Assembly (NCBI GenBank): GCA_017380635.1
Contig: JAFODP010000014.1
Span: 124,001 to 188,000 of the forward strand
Direction of reading: 5' to 3'
Source of the DNA: Bacteroidales bacterium
GTDB taxonomy: Bacteria; Bacteroidota; Bacteroidia; Bacteroidales; UBA1402
Length of the DNA stretch: 64,000 nt
Each line of letters begins with the position of its first letter. Position 1 is the first letter of the stretch. Made by a program: the position numbers and the translations under genes. Shown one piece after another: positions 1-9,390 of the stretch. Below the pieces are notes generated by a model, which had not been told where the DNA came from, ran no database searches, and worked only from the letters and a program-made list of their open reading frames with translations.

Positions 1-97
1 GCACATCATTCACCAACTTGAACGACGTGAATCCCAAAGGCTTGTTGAAACTCAAAATCTGTCCTTCCTGATATTCCTCGGCTGTGAGTAAAGTCAT
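1..97 (-). CDS. truB: tRNA pseudouridine synthase B (N-terminal fragment)
   Basis: Only the first 32 codons lie in the window; the gene runs off the left edge. The translated start, with FNKPLGFTSF near residues 18-27, matches the opening of TruB, which makes pseudouridine 55 in the T-loop of tRNAs. The start codon is the ATG complementary to 95-97, three bases after the stop of uppP. The order uppP-truB is common in Bacteroidales and supports the call. The catalytic Asp is outside the window, so activity cannot be judged. Confidence 0.85.
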   Translation of the reverse strand, partial: MTLLTAEEYQEGQILSFNKPLGFTSFKLVNDV

Positions 98-100
98 GTG

Positions 101-898
101 TTAGAATAAAGGCAATACGATAGACAAAACACCAACGATGGCGCAATAAACAGCAAACCAGATAAGCTTACCTTTTTTAACGATGTTCAGCATCCATTTG
201 CAAGCCAAACAACCCGATACGAATGCGCTGACAAAACCAACAATCAACGCACTGATGGGCAATCCACTCTGAGCTGCGGCAGCAAAATCGCCACCAACGA
301 TATCCAGAAACATTTCTCCCAAAATAGGAATAATCACCATAATGAAAGAGAACTGTGCGATGCTTTCTTTTTTGTTTCCGAGCAAAAGACCGGTAGCAAT
401 GGTTGAACCTGAACGAGAAAGACCCGGCATCACGGCGCAAGCTTGTGCCAGACCGATAATAAATGCATCTCTCCAGGAAATTTTTTCTTTGGTTCGAGGT
501 TTGGCAAAATACGTGAAGCTAAGCAAAGCGGCCGTCAGCAGCAACATGCAACCGACAATGAGCAATCCGCTTCCGAAAATGCTTTCCACTTCGTCTTTAA
601 AGAAAACGCCCACCACCAGAATGGGAATCATCGACAGGAAAACTTTCATCAGGTATTCCATTTCGTCGTTCCATTTGAAGCGGAAGAAGTTTTTCACCAA
701 AGCCCAGATTTCTTTCCATAAAATGACGATGGTACTCATCACGGTAGCCGCATGTACGGTGGTAGTGAAAATAAGATTCTGTTCGCCGCTGGTGCCCAAA
801 AGATAGTTTCCGATTTCCAAGTGTCCGCTGCTACTAACCGGCAGATACTCCGTCAAACCCTGCACCAAACCCAGGATAAAAGCTTCCCAAATATTCAT
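101..898 (-). CDS. uppP: Undecaprenyl-diphosphate phosphatase UppP (BacA)
   Basis: Integral membrane phosphatase that recycles undecaprenyl pyrophosphate to the monophosphate carrier used for peptidoglycan and surface glycans; it also gives bacitracin tolerance. At 265 residues it has family length. The signature [14 protein letters not shown] lies at residues 13-26, with the glutamate-rich (E/Q)xxxE motif, and PGLSRSGST lies near residue 158. About eight hydrophobic segments are visible. It sits seven bases after the DUF3098 gene and directly before truB, so it is part of a cell-envelope operon read leftwards from ftsX. Confidence 0.97.
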   Translation of the reverse strand: MNIWEAFILGLVQGLTEYLPVSSSGHLEIGNYLLGTSGEQNLIFTTTVHAATVMSTIVILWKEIWALVKNFFRFKWNDEMEYLMKVFLSMIPILVVGVFFKDEVESIFGSGLLIVGCMLLLTAALLSFTYFAKPRTKEKISWRDAFIIGLAQACAVMPGLSRSGSTIATGLLLGNKKESIAQFSFIMVIIPILGEMFLDIVGGDFAAAAQSGLPISALIVGFVSAFVSGCLACKWMLNIVKKGKLIWFAVYCAIVGVLSIVLPLF

Positions 899-904
899 GT
901 CAGA

Positions 905-1132
905 TTATTTTTTACGATCTTTTCTCAAAATACCATATACTACTACGGCAAAGCCCACAAAAGCGATGCTTGGTGCAATCACGATACGACGTGTGCTGAA
1001 AATGTCAGGATTATAAGCTTCTTGGGTAGAAGGCGCACCCATCATCAACAAATAACCGATAAGTACCAAGGCAAAACCGATACCTATCCACAGCAAATTT
1101 TTTCCTCTCAGAGGGAATTGTTTGTTTTCCAT
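905..1132 (-). CDS. DUF3098 small membrane protein
   Basis: A 75-residue protein with two hydrophobic segments (about residues 13-32 and 50-69) separated by a short polar loop, and a basic C-terminus (RKDRKK). The size, the two-helix layout and the position between ftsX and uppP match DUF3098, a family found in Bacteroidota whose function is not established. The gene starts four bases after the ftsX stop, so it is probably translated from the same message. A role beside FtsX or UppP is inference from position only. Confidence 0.85.
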   Translation of the reverse strand: MENKQFPLRGKNLLWIGIGFALVLIGYLLMMGAPSTQEAYNPDIFSTRRIVIAPSIAFVGFAVVVYGILRKDRKK

Positions 1133-1136
1133 ATAG

Positions 1137-2015
1137 TTATACGTAATAAAGTTCGTCAGCAGTCATGTTCAGGAAACGGTTTACCGAAAAAATGGTGGCA
1201 AACACGCTGAGCAACATTCCCAGCAGTAATAAGGCGCCGCCAATTATCCAAAGAGCTTCGTTAGAAATCATAGCTTGTAAACCGGGGAATATTTTTTCCA
1301 AACCGATGATTGACAGATAATACATTCCGAAAGCTAAAATGGCGCTGATGACGCCGCAACGCAGATTTTGCCACACAAAGGGACGACGGATAAAACTGCG
1401 TTTTGCGCCCACAAGGCACATGGTGTGAATCAGAAAACGTTTGGCATAAATCATCAATCGGACGGTGTTGCGAATCAGGAATACCGAAATAAGCGTCAAG
1501 ACCAAAGCTACCGCCATCAGTACTTTGCCGATAGAAAGGATGTTCTTGTTTACCAATTGGATAAGATCTTCGCGATACACCACTTCTTGCACGTAAGTTG
1601 GCGCCGAAAGCGTATTCACCGTTTTCTTAATCTGATCTATTTGCGTGTAAGCCGATTGTAATTTGATTTCGATGGTGGCGGGCAGCGGATTGAATCCCAG
1701 CAGTTCTTCGGGGTTTTCGCCCAATTCCTTGCTCAATTCTTCCAAAGCCTGCGCCTTGCTGATGTAGGTGTGTTCCTTGGCCCATTCAGCTTTGGAAATT
1801 CTGTTGCGGAAAGCTTTCAATTCTTCGGCGGTGATATCGTCTTCGAGCACCACGGTGAGACTGATGTTTTCCTTGGCTGCGCGTGATATTTCGTGGGCAA
1901 AAAATCCCAAAGTCATCATAACAGCAAAAAGCAACAACACCAAGCTAATACTGATGGTTGCGGTCAATCGGGAGCCAAAAACTCGGCTGCTGGTTCTTTT
2001 CAGTTTTTTACCCAT
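1137..2015 (-). CDS. ftsX: Cell division protein FtsX (permease-like)
   Basis: Membrane component of the FtsEX complex, which couples division to septal wall hydrolysis. The protein has an N-terminal membrane segment (about residues 20-42 of the shortened form), a periplasmic domain containing a paired-helix region, and three C-terminal membrane segments with the FtsX permease domain. The start was moved from a TTG at 2054 to the ATG at 2013-2015, because the TTG overlaps the promoter box at 2051-2059. No ftsE lies next to it, which is usual in this phylum. Confidence 0.9.
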   Translation of the reverse strand: MGKKLKRTSSRVFGSRLTATISISLVLLLFAVMMTLGFFAHEISRAAKENISLTVVLEDDITAEELKAFRNRISKAEWAKEHTYISKAQALEELSKELGENPEELLGFNPLPATIEIKLQSAYTQIDQIKKTVNTLSAPTYVQEVVYREDLIQLVNKNILSIGKVLMAVALVLTLISVFLIRNTVRLMIYAKRFLIHTMCLVGAKRSFIRRPFVWQNLRCGVISAILAFGMYYLSIIGLEKIFPGLQAMISNEALWIIGGALLLLGMLLSVFATIFSVNRFLNMTADELYYV

Positions 2016-2050
2016 ATTTTTCTTTTGCGCAAACTTTCCCCAAATTCGCT

Positions 2051-2059
2051 GCAAAAGTA
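2051..2059 (-). promoter_or_regulatory. Promoter -7 box for ftsX operon
   Basis: On the minus strand this reads TACTTTTGC, a full match to the Bacteroidota -7 consensus TAnnTTTG. Transcription would start near 2045, about 30 bases before the ftsX ATG. No clear -33 TTTG is seen. Confidence 0.6.
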
Positions 2060-2096
2060 GTCATAAAATCGTGAAAATGTTCTGGAAGAAGGCTTT

Positions 2097-3410
2097 TTAT
2101 TTCACGATCTCGCCCAAGAGAGTTGCCGACGAGCAATTTAAGATTTTTACCTGAACAAAATCGCCCACTTTGGCATCTTCTTTGGGGAAAACGACGGTCT
2201 TGTTTTTTTCGGTGCGACCGCACATTTGTTCGCGCGAACGTTTGGAGAAGCCTTCCACCAATACCGTGTAAGTCTTGCCGATTTCGTTCTGGTTGCTTTG
2301 TGCCGACAATTGGTTTTGGGTATCGATGATTTCGGCCAAACGACGCAGTTTGATTTCTTCCGAAACATTGTCGGGAAGATGTTTCGAAGCATGTGTACCC
2401 GGACGTTCCGAATATTTGAACATGAAAGCAGAATCGAAACCCACTTCGCGCATCAGGCTGAGGCTATCTTGATGATCTTCTTCTGTTTCACTGTGGAAGC
2501 CGCAGAAAATATCCGTCGAAATGCCGCAATTGGGGATAATCGTTTTGATAGCTTTGATTCTGTCCAGATACCATTCACGGTCGTAGCGGCGGTTCATCAG
2601 TTTCAGAATGCGTGAGCTTCCCGATTGTACCGGCAGGTGAATATGCTTGCAAATGTTGGGATATTTCGCGATGACTTCGAGCAATTCGTTGCTCATATCT
2701 TTGGGATGCGAGGTGGTGAAGCGGATCCACATGTCGGGAGCGGCTTGGGCCACCATGGCCAAGAGTTCAGGGAAATGGATATCGTTGAAATGATAAGAGT
2801 TCACGTTTTGACCGAGCAGAATCACTTCCTTGAAACCGCGCTGTTTCAAATCTTGCAATTCGTTCAAGATGCTTTGGGTGTCGCGGCTGCGTTCGCGTCC
2901 GCGGGTATAAGGAACGATACAGTAGCTGCAGAAATTGTTGCAACCGCGCATGATGGAAATGTAGCCCGAAATCTGATTGTGCCCGATGCGCATAGGAATC
3001 ACTTCGCGGTAGGTTTCGGTAGTGGAAAGTTCTACGTTCACGGCTTTTTCGCCCATTTCAACGGAAGAAATAAGATGAGGCAGATCCATATAAGCATCCG
3101 GTCCGGCAACCAAATCGACGCCATAATCCTGTACCAAAGTTTCCTTCATGCGTTCGGCCATGCAACCCAAAATACCAATCATCGGACGACCCTTTTTCTG
3201 CATGGCGTGCAATGCTTGCAAACGACCGAAAATCTTCTGCTCAGCGTTGTCGCGGATGGAACAAGTGTTCAATAACACCAAGTCGGCCTGACGGATATCG
3301 TCGCAAAGTTCGTAATCGGCCATTTTCAAAATAGAAGCCACCACTTCGCTGTCGGCCACGTTCATCTGGCAACCATAGGTTTCGATAAAGAATTTCTTGG
3401 ACATATTCAT
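2097..3410 (-). CDS. miaB: tRNA-2-methylthio-N6-dimethylallyladenosine synthase MiaB
   Basis: Radical-SAM methylthiotransferase that converts i6A37 to ms2i6A37 in tRNAs reading UNN codons. All parts are present in 437 residues: the N-terminal UPF0004 domain with Cys in ETYGCQMN, NTCSIRDNA and GILGCMAER (three ligands of the auxiliary 4Fe-4S cluster), the radical-SAM CNNFCSYC motif near residue 157 followed by PYTRGRERSR, and a C-terminal TRAM domain. Start may be at the first ATG or two codons later. It follows the gene at 3433-3930 by 22 bases and probably shares its promoter. Confidence 0.97.
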   Translation of the reverse strand: MNMSKKFFIETYGCQMNVADSEVVASILKMADYELCDDIRQADLVLLNTCSIRDNAEQKIFGRLQALHAMQKKGRPMIGILGCMAERMKETLVQDYGVDLVAGPDAYMDLPHLISSVEMGEKAVNVELSTTETYREVIPMRIGHNQISGYISIMRGCNNFCSYCIVPYTRGRERSRDTQSILNELQDLKQRGFKEVILLGQNVNSYHFNDIHFPELLAMVAQAAPDMWIRFTTSHPKDMSNELLEVIAKYPNICKHIHLPVQSGSSRILKLMNRRYDREWYLDRIKAIKTIIPNCGISTDIFCGFHSETEEDHQDSLSLMREVGFDSAFMFKYSERPGTHASKHLPDNVSEEIKLRRLAEIIDTQNQLSAQSNQNEIGKTYTVLVEGFSKRSREQMCGRTEKNKTVVFPKEDAKVGDFVQVKILNCSSATLLGEIVK

Positions 3411-3432
3411 GAAGGAATTAATCAGATTTCGT

Positions 3433-3930
3433 TTAAAATTTTCTTTGTAGTATTTCGCTGTAAATAAAGGCTTTTTTCAATTCTTCCGGCTCGTTCAGGC
3501 AAATCTGAGCCTTGTTGTCGGAAATTTCGTTTTCTTCGATGGAATCGGAAGTTTCTTTAGGAAAATCTTCCGAAACCTGGTACTGTGCAAAAACGCTGCG
3601 ACCTTCTTCAAAAACGCTGGGCTTTTCTTTAGGAGCCTCGTCTGTTTCGTGAAAGCTTTCCTGCTGAAAATCGACTACTTGAGCCTTGGGTAAAAAGTCG
3701 TCTTGCTCTTCCGCTTCGAAAGTGTCATCTTCCTGGCCATCGTCGGAAGAAAAGTTTTCCAGATTTTTCATCAGAATTTCTCTAAAGCTCTGCGCGGCCG
3801 ATTCTTCCTCTTCTGCACGATCTGGCATCGGTTGGTTGTCATTGCCCATTTTCTTTTTTTCTGTAAGAAATTTGACGATAGAACCACCGAAAGTCAGCGC
3901 TAAAAGGATAAGAATTTCGAGAATTTCCAT
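3433..3930 (-). CDS. Membrane-anchored acidic protein, unknown
   Basis: Not recognised as a characterised family. The shortened form (start ATG complementary to 3928-3930, 165 residues) opens with a hydrophobic helix at about residues 1-22, then a basic KEKKK-like stop-transfer stretch, and the rest is strongly acidic and low in complexity (runs of E, D, Q and S). A soluble disordered tail on a membrane anchor is the simplest picture. The upstream in-frame extension to 3990 crosses the promoter at 3959-3967 and was dropped. It is first in the operon with miaB. Confidence 0.65.
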   Translation of the reverse strand: MEILEILILLALTFGGSIVKFLTEKKKMGNDNQPMPDRAEEEESAAQSFREILMKNLENFSSDDGQEDDTFEAEEQDDFLPKAQVVDFQQESFHETDEAPKEKPSVFEEGRSVFAQYQVSEDFPKETSDSIEENEISDNKAQICLNEPEELKKAFIYSEILQRKF

Positions 3931-3958
3931 GTTTGAAATCTTTTTTCTGAAATTTTGG

Positions 3959-3967
3959 CCAAAAGTA
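3959..3967 (-). promoter_or_regulatory. Promoter -7 box for 3930-2097 operon
   Basis: Reads TACTTTTGG on the minus strand, a TAnnTTTG match, 29 bases before the chosen ATG. It is back to back with the rightward promoter at 4002-4010. Confidence 0.55.
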
Positions 3968-4001
3968 CGCAATCTAACGAATATGACCAATAAAAAAATT
4001 A

Positions 4002-4010
4002 TACCTTTGC
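4002..4010 (+). promoter_or_regulatory. Promoter -7 box for CoA-transferase gene
   Basis: TACCTTTGC matches TAnnTTTG and is followed by a leader of about 35 bases before the ATG at 4049. Confidence 0.6.
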
Positions 4011-4048
4011 GGGGTTTTGCAACAAGAGATTAACCAAGTTATAATAGT

Positions 4049-5530
4049 ATGTCATTAAAGTTTATTACTCCGGAACAAGCTGCTGAATTTATCCACCACG
4101 ATGACAATGTGGGTTTTAGCGGTTTTACTCCTGCCGGTTCTCCCAAGGTGGTTGCCGGTGCTATCGCAGCCAAGGCTGAAGCTGAACATGCTGCGGGACG
4201 TGAATTTAAGATTGGTGTGTTTACCGGTGCTTCTACCGGCGATACCCTCGATGGTGTTTTGGCTCGTGCCAACGCTGTGAAAATCCGTACGCCTTATCAG
4301 TCTAACAAAGACTTGCGTAATTGCATCAACGATGGTTCTGCTCCTTATTTCGATGCACACTTGTCGCAACTGGCTCAGGAAACTCGTTATGGTTTCTTCG
4401 GAAAAATCAATGTGGCTGTTATCGAAGCAGCCGATGTTACCGACAATGGTGAAATCGTACTCACTACCGGTGTGGGAAATATTCCTACTTTCGCTCGTTT
4501 GGCCGATCACATCATTATCGAGCTGAACACCAAGCATCCCAAATTTATCAAGGGTTTGCACGATATTTACGAATGTGACGATCCTCCATTCCGTCGTGAA
4601 ATTCCTATCTACAAACCTTCAGACCGTATCGGTTCGCCCGTATTGAAAGTAGATCCCGCCAAGATTGTAGGTATCGTTGAAAACAATATGAACGACCAAG
4701 TGGCCGGCTTCACCGCTCCCGACGAAGTGACACAAACCATCGGCGACCGCGTGGCTCATTTCTTGGTTGGCGAAATGAAGGCCGGACGTGTTCCCGCATC
4801 TTTCCTTCCCATTCAGTCTGGTGTAGGTAATATTGCCAACGCTTTGCTGGGTGCGCTGGGTAAGAACCCCGACATTCCTGCTTTCGAAATGTACACCGAA
4901 GTAATTCAAGACGCCGTTATCGGTTTGATGAAAGAAGGCAATGTGAAATTTGCTTCTGGTTGCTCGCTCACCATCACGCCCGAAGTTTTGGGTTCTATCT
5001 ACGACGATTGGGCTTTCTTCAAAGATAAATTGGTGCTCCGTCCTCAGGAAATTTCTAACAGCCCCGAAGTGGCTCGCCGTCTCGGTTTGATTACCATCAA
5101 CACCGCTTTGGAAGCCGACATTTTCGGTAATATCAACTCAACCCACGTGCTCGGTACCAAGATGATGAACGGTATCGGTGGTTCGGGCGACTTTACTCGC
5201 AATGCTTATCTGTCTATCTTTACTTGTCCTTCAGTGGCAAAGGGTGGAAAGATCAGCGCTATCGTTCCTATGGTTTCTCACCTCGACCACAGCGAACACT
5301 CTGTAAAGATTCTGGTTACCGAACAAGGTGTGGCCGACTTGCGTGGCAAATCGCCTATCCAACGTGCTCAGTGCATCATCGAAAACTGCGTACATCCCGA
5401 CTACAAACAGTTGATGTGGGATTACCTGAAACTCTCGAAAACCACTCATACGCCTCATACTTTGGCAAGTGCTTTCAAGATGCATCTTGAATTTGCCGAA
5501 TCGGGCGATATGCACAACACCCGTTGGTAA
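4049..5530 (+). CDS. Acetyl-CoA hydrolase / succinate-type CoA transferase
   Basis: Class I CoA transferase of the Cat1/AarC (acetyl-CoA hydrolase) family, 493 residues. Such enzymes swap CoA between succinate, acetate or propionate and serve fermentative acetate/propionate formation. Family marks are FEMYTEVIQD, with the likely catalytic Glu at residue 284, the glycine-rich MMNGIGGSGDF near residue 375 that helps form the oxyanion/CoA pocket, and ILVTEQGVADLRG near the C-terminus. True acceptor cannot be told from sequence. It has its own promoter; aroK follows after 14 bases. Confidence 0.93.
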   Translation: MSLKFITPEQAAEFIHHDDNVGFSGFTPAGSPKVVAGAIAAKAEAEHAAGREFKIGVFTGASTGDTLDGVLARANAVKIRTPYQSNKDLRNCINDGSAPYFDAHLSQLAQETRYGFFGKINVAVIEAADVTDNGEIVLTTGVGNIPTFARLADHIIIELNTKHPKFIKGLHDIYECDDPPFRREIPIYKPSDRIGSPVLKVDPAKIVGIVENNMNDQVAGFTAPDEVTQTIGDRVAHFLVGEMKAGRVPASFLPIQSGVGNIANALLGALGKNPDIPAFEMYTEVIQDAVIGLMKEGNVKFASGCSLTITPEVLGSIYDDWAFFKDKLVLRPQEISNSPEVARRLGLITINTALEADIFGNINSTHVLGTKMMNGIGGSGDFTRNAYLSIFTCPSVAKGGKISAIVPMVSHLDHSEHSVKILVTEQGVADLRGKSPIQRAQCIIENCVHPDYKQLMWDYLKLSKTTHTPHTLASAFKMHLEFAESGDMHNTRW

Positions 5531-5544
5531 TCCGGTTTTTGCCG

Positions 5545-6069
5545 ATGAAAACGATTTTTCTTGTTGGCTATATGGGTTGTGGCAAGTCGAGTCTTGGACG
5601 CGCTTTGGCCGAGCAACTTGGCTGCGAGTTCATCGATTTGGACAACTATATAGAGCAACAAGCACAACAAACGATACCTTCTCTCTTCGAATCCCGAGGA
5701 GAGGAGGCTTTTCGTTTATTGGAACGTAGTTGTTTGGCCGAAATGGCCGGACGTCAAAATGTGGTGGTGGCCACCGGCGGTGGCGCTGCTTGTTATTCCG
5801 ACAATATGTCGCTGATGAATCGTGAAGGTATCACCATTTATCTGCAAGTGGAAGCCGACGAATTGACGCGTCGTCTGAGTGTTCCCAAGCATCAAGCTAA
5901 GCGCCCGCTTATCAAGGATTTGTCGCGAGAAGCGCTTCACGAAAAAATCTCTTCCATGCTCTCGCTGCGCGAACCTTATTACTTACAAGCGCAACTCATC
6001 GTTCCTTGCGATAATGCTCCCAAAGAAGAAAGCTTGCAAAAGATTCTCCACTCTTTACAAAAGAAATAA
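5545..6069 (+). CDS. aroK: Shikimate kinase
   Basis: Phosphorylates shikimate at O3 in the chorismate pathway. The chosen ATG at 5545 gives 174 residues, the usual length; an upstream in-frame TTG at 5524 overlaps the previous stop codon and is less likely. Visible motifs are the Walker A loop GYMGCGKSSLG at about residues 8-18, the shikimate-binding DLD in FIDLDNYIE, SRGEEAFR with its conserved Arg, and GGGAACY. The lid region has KRPL near residue 116. It lies 14 bases after the CoA-transferase gene and may be co-transcribed. Confidence 0.95.
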   Translation: MKTIFLVGYMGCGKSSLGRALAEQLGCEFIDLDNYIEQQAQQTIPSLFESRGEEAFRLLERSCLAEMAGRQNVVVATGGGAACYSDNMSLMNREGITIYLQVEADELTRRLSVPKHQAKRPLIKDLSREALHEKISSMLSLREPYYLQAQLIVPCDNAPKEESLQKILHSLQKK

Positions 6070-6159
6070 TCGGATACTGATTGTCGTCAGAAAGTTACCG
6101 TTGAAGATTCTAATCAGAAATCGCAAGAGACGCTTGTTTCCATCCACGAGGGAAATGGT

Positions 6160-7644
6160 TTATCCGTGGTACAATTTCTTGGTTTGATAAACTGGTTCGC
6201 TGGTAAGGTTGACGCCGATTTTGCGGAAAACGTTGGTGTCGGTTTGCGAAAGGATAACGCTGGTATGCACTTCGCAACCGCGCAGATTGCACAATTGTTC
6301 CATGGCTTTTTCGGCGTTTTCATCGCTAAGCGCGCAGATGGAGAGCGCAATCAAAACTTCGTCGGTGTGCAAGCGAGGGTTGGTGTTGCCCAAATGTTCC
6401 ACTTTCAAATGACGGATAGGTTCGATAACATGCGATGAAATCAAGTCCACTTCCTTTTCGATGCCGGCCAATTTCTTGAGCGCGTTGAGCAACATGGCGG
6501 CCGATGCGCCAAGTAGTTTGCTGGTTTTGCCGGTGACGATGCTGCCGTCGTGGAGTTCGATGGCCGCCGCCGGACCTCCGGTCTCGGCGGCGCGCTGCAC
6601 AGCAGCGGCTGCAACTTTTCGGCTGGACGCATCTACCTTAGCCTGTTCCATTAGCAATTGCAATTGGTACACTTCGTCTTCGTGAGCCTGACCTTTGCGC
6701 ACCAAACAACGCGTCTGATAATAGCGGCGTACAATTTCATTTTTGGCGGCTTCGCACACCACCTCGTCGTCGATGATGCAATTGCCCACCATATTTACAC
6801 CCATATCCGTGGGCGATTTATAAGGAGAAGTTCCCATAATACGTTCGAACATGGCGTTCAAAACAGGGAAAATTTCTACGTCGCGATTGTAGTTGATGGT
6901 GGTTTCGCCGTAAGCTTCCAAGTGGAAGGGGTCGATCATATTCACATCGTTGAGGTCGGCAGTGGCAGCTTCGTAAGCCAAGTTCACCGGATGCTTCAAG
7001 GGAATGTTCCAAATGGGGAAGGTTTCAAATTTGGCATAACCTGCGCGGATGCCTCTTTTGCTATCGTGATAAATTTGCGACAAACAGGTGGCCATTTTGC
7101 CGCTACCCGGGCCGGGAGCCGTCACCACTACCAAACGACGCGATGTTTCGATATAATCGTTTTTGCCGTAACCCTGATCGCTCACGATATATTGAATATT
7201 GGAAGGATAACCCGGAATCTGATAATGACGATATACCTTGATACCCAATTGTTCCAATTTGTGTTGATAAGCCACTGCACTGGCCTGACCTTCGAAGCAA
7301 CTCAACACCACGCTGCTCACATACATGCCGTATCCGCGGAAGGCATCGATCAGACGCAAAACATCCATATCGTAGGTGATGCCCAAGTCGCTGCGCAGCT
7401 TGTTCTTTTCAATATCGCTGGCATTGATGGTGATAACAACTTCCGCTTCGTCTTTGAGTTTTTCCAACATGCGGATTTTGCTGTCGGGAGCAAAGCCGGG
7501 CAAGACACGCGATGCGTGATTGTCGTCAAACAATTTTCCACCGAATTCAAGATAAAGTTTACCACCGAATTTTGAAATTCGTTCAATAATTTTCTCAGAC
7601 TGAGTTTTTAAATACAGGTCGTTGTCAAAGCCAATCTTATGCAT
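6160..7644 (-). CDS. DUF1846 (UPF0371) family protein
   Basis: Large conserved cytosolic protein of 494 residues with the start at the ATG complementary to 7642-7644 ([15 protein letters not shown], the family's standard opening). The family has a P-loop-like fold but no agreed function; here [16 protein letters not shown] near residue 170 is the expected nucleotide-binding loop. A GC-rich inverted repeat at 6563-6591 lies inside the gene (see findings). It is transcribed alone, convergent with aroK and divergent from comM. The longer frame to 7680 abuts the promoter box and was rejected. Confidence 0.9.
   Translation of the reverse strand: MHKIGFDNDLYLKTQSEKIIERISKFGGKLYLEFGGKLFDDNHASRVLPGFAPDSKIRMLEKLKDEAEVVITINASDIEKNKLRSDLGITYDMDVLRLIDAFRGYGMYVSSVVLSCFEGQASAVAYQHKLEQLGIKVYRHYQIPGYPSNIQYIVSDQGYGKNDYIETSRRLVVVTAPGPGSGKMATCLSQIYHDSKRGIRAGYAKFETFPIWNIPLKHPVNLAYEAATADLNDVNMIDPFHLEAYGETTINYNRDVEIFPVLNAMFERIMGTSPYKSPTDMGVNMVGNCIIDDEVVCEAAKNEIVRRYYQTRCLVRKGQAHEDEVYQLQLLMEQAKVDASSRKVAAAAVQRAAETGGPAAAIELHDGSIVTGKTSKLLGASAAMLLNALKKLAGIEKEVDLISSHVIEPIRHLKVEHLGNTNPRLHTDEVLIALSICALSDENAEKAMEQLCNLRGCEVHTSVILSQTDTNVFRKIGVNLTSEPVYQTKKLYHG
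6563..6591. repeat. GC-rich inverted repeat inside DUF1846 gene
   Basis: Arms GCCGCCG (6563-6569) and CGGCGGC (6585-6591) enclose a second pair CCGG/CCGG (6570-6573 and 6578-6581). It is far richer in G+C than the flanking coding sequence. Confidence 0.6.
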
Positions 7645-7678
7645 GTCTGCTTTATTTAGTGCGAATGAAATCGAAAAC

Positions 7679-7687
7679 ACAAAAGTA
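7679..7687 (-). promoter_or_regulatory. Promoter -7 box for DUF1846 gene
   Basis: Reads TACTTTTGT on the minus strand, matching TAnnTTTG, 35 bases before the ATG of the DUF1846 gene. Confidence 0.55.
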
Positions 7688-7710
7688 CATATTTTTTACC
7701 GATATACTTG

Positions 7711-7739
7711 TTTGTTGTGTAAATTCTTTGTTATCTTTG
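7711..7739 (+). promoter_or_regulatory. Promoter of comM (-33 TTTG, -7 TATCTTTG)
   Basis: TTTG at 7711-7714 and TATCTTTG at 7732-7739, 17 bases between them, fit the Bacteroidota housekeeping consensus. The implied start of transcription near 7746 lies downstream of an in-frame GTG at 7741, which supports the ATG at 7774 as the comM start. Confidence 0.65.
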
Positions 7740-7773
7740 TGTGTCTTTATTTAACCATAGAAAAACATTCCTT

Positions 7774-9312
7774 ATGCTTGTCAAGATTCATACGGCCGCC
7801 CTGCAGGGTATAGAAGCTTTACCCGTTTCCATCGAAATACATATATCGCGTGGCATACGATTTTCCATCGTTGGTTTGCCGGATAATGCCGTGAGAGAAA
7901 GCCACGAACGCATTGCATCGGCTTTGCAGATGAATGGCATGAATATTCCGCGTAAACAGGTCATTGTCAATTTGTCGCCGGCGAACATCCGCAAAGAAGG
8001 CACCGGTTACGACCTTCCCATGACAGTTGGTTTGATGATTGCCGGAGAACACATTCCCCTAGATTCGGTCGAAAACAGCCTTTTCATCGGAGAATTGTCT
8101 TTGGACGGAAGTTTGCAGTCTGTCAAAGGCGTGTTGTCGGTTGCTTTGCTTTGTAAAGAAATGGGCGTGTCGCGTTTGTATGTGCCTTATCAGAATGCGA
8201 TGGAGGCTTCCATGGTGGATGGTTTGGAGATTTTTGCCGTGCATCACCTGAAAGAACTGAAATCTCATCTGATGGGAGAAAAAGTGTTGCATCCTTTTGT
8301 GGCAGAAGATTTTGAACTACTGAAACAAACGACTCCGATAACTGAAGATTTTTGTCATGTGAAAGGGCAACAAGCGGTGAAACGTGCGGTGGAAATTGCC
8401 TGTAGCGGCGGCCATAATCTTATCATGATTGGTCCGCCTGGCGCCGGTAAAACCATGATTGCCAAGTGTATTCCCGGCATCTTGCCGCCACTCACGAAAG
8501 AAGAAGCCATAGAAAGTACCCGGATACATTCGGTGGCTGGTAAAACTGGTGAAAATGCGCAACTCTTGTTGCAACGGCCTTTCCGTTCGCCGCATCACAG
8601 TATCAGTTCGGTGGCTATGATTGGTGGAGGCAGCCTGGCGCAGCCCGGTGAAATATCTTTGGCGCATCGTGGCGTGTTGTATCTCGACGAGCTACCCGAG
8701 TTTCCGCGTTCGGTGTTGGAAGTGTTGCGTCAGCCATTGGAAGAAAGAAAGGTGCATATTTCGCGTTCGCGTTATAGTGTGGATTTTCCGGCCGATTTCA
8801 TGTTGATTGCTTCGATGAATCCTTGTCCTTGTGGCTACTACAATCATCCGAGTAAAGCTTGTGTGTGTGGTCCCGGTCAGGTGAAAAAATACTTGAATCG
8901 TATTAGTGGTCCTTTGCTCGATCGTTTTGATATTCAAGTGGAAATTGCACCTTTGGAATACGAAGAAATCAGCGCGAGCAGTGTCGCTGAAAGTTCTGCG
9001 CAAATACGAGATCGTGTTTTGGCCTGTCGTGAGCGGCAAGCATTCAGATTTCGTCATGAGCAGGGCGTAAGTGTCAATGCGCAAATGACTCAGGCTATGC
9101 TTTCGAAATATGCCCAGGTGGATAAAGCGGGAAGTCTGTTGCTGAAGAATGCCATGGAAAAATTGCAACTCTCGGCCCGCGCTTACAGCCGCATTCTGAA
9201 AGTGGCCCGCAGCATTGCCGACATCGAATATAGTGAAGCTATCCAAGCACATCACCTTGCCGAAGCTATCGGCTATCGCAGCCTCGACCGTGAGAATTGG
9301 GGAGGCGGATAA
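7774..9312 (+). CDS. comM: YifB/ComM-family AAA+ ATPase
   Basis: Hexameric AAA+ helicase that promotes branch migration during recombination of incoming DNA in naturally competent bacteria; many non-competent species also carry it. The 512-residue protein has the N-terminal Lon-like ChlI domain (RFSIVGLPDNAVRES), the Mg-chelatase ATPase core with Walker A GPPGAGKTMIAK near residue 218 and Walker B VLYLDELPEF near residue 300, a Cys cluster CPCGYYNHPSKACVCG around residue 350, and the C-terminal Mg_chelatase_C domain. It is monocistronic and ends at the hairpin 9338-9368. Confidence 0.93.
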   Translation: MLVKIHTAALQGIEALPVSIEIHISRGIRFSIVGLPDNAVRESHERIASALQMNGMNIPRKQVIVNLSPANIRKEGTGYDLPMTVGLMIAGEHIPLDSVENSLFIGELSLDGSLQSVKGVLSVALLCKEMGVSRLYVPYQNAMEASMVDGLEIFAVHHLKELKSHLMGEKVLHPFVAEDFELLKQTTPITEDFCHVKGQQAVKRAVEIACSGGHNLIMIGPPGAGKTMIAKCIPGILPPLTKEEAIESTRIHSVAGKTGENAQLLLQRPFRSPHHSISSVAMIGGGSLAQPGEISLAHRGVLYLDELPEFPRSVLEVLRQPLEERKVHISRSRYSVDFPADFMLIASMNPCPCGYYNHPSKACVCGPGQVKKYLNRISGPLLDRFDIQVEIAPLEYEEISASSVAESSAQIRDRVLACRERQAFRFRHEQGVSVNAQMTQAMLSKYAQVDKAGSLLLKNAMEKLQLSARAYSRILKVARSIADIEYSEAIQAHHLAEAIGYRSLDRENWGGG

Positions 9313-9337
9313 ATGCCGGTTGCGGGCTGGAAAAAGC

Positions 9338-9368
9338 GAAGCGGCCGGGCTGCAAGCCCGGCCGCTTC
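9338..9368. terminator. Bidirectional terminator hairpin, 14-bp perfect stem
   Basis: Arms 9338-9351 and 9355-9368 pair perfectly over 14 bases around the loop GCA. Read leftwards the stem is followed by a GCTTTTT tract, so it should stop xylA transcription; it also faces comM read-through. Almost all stem pairs are G-C. Confidence 0.8.
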
Positions 9369-9390
9369 TTAATATCACGCATCGCAAAGA

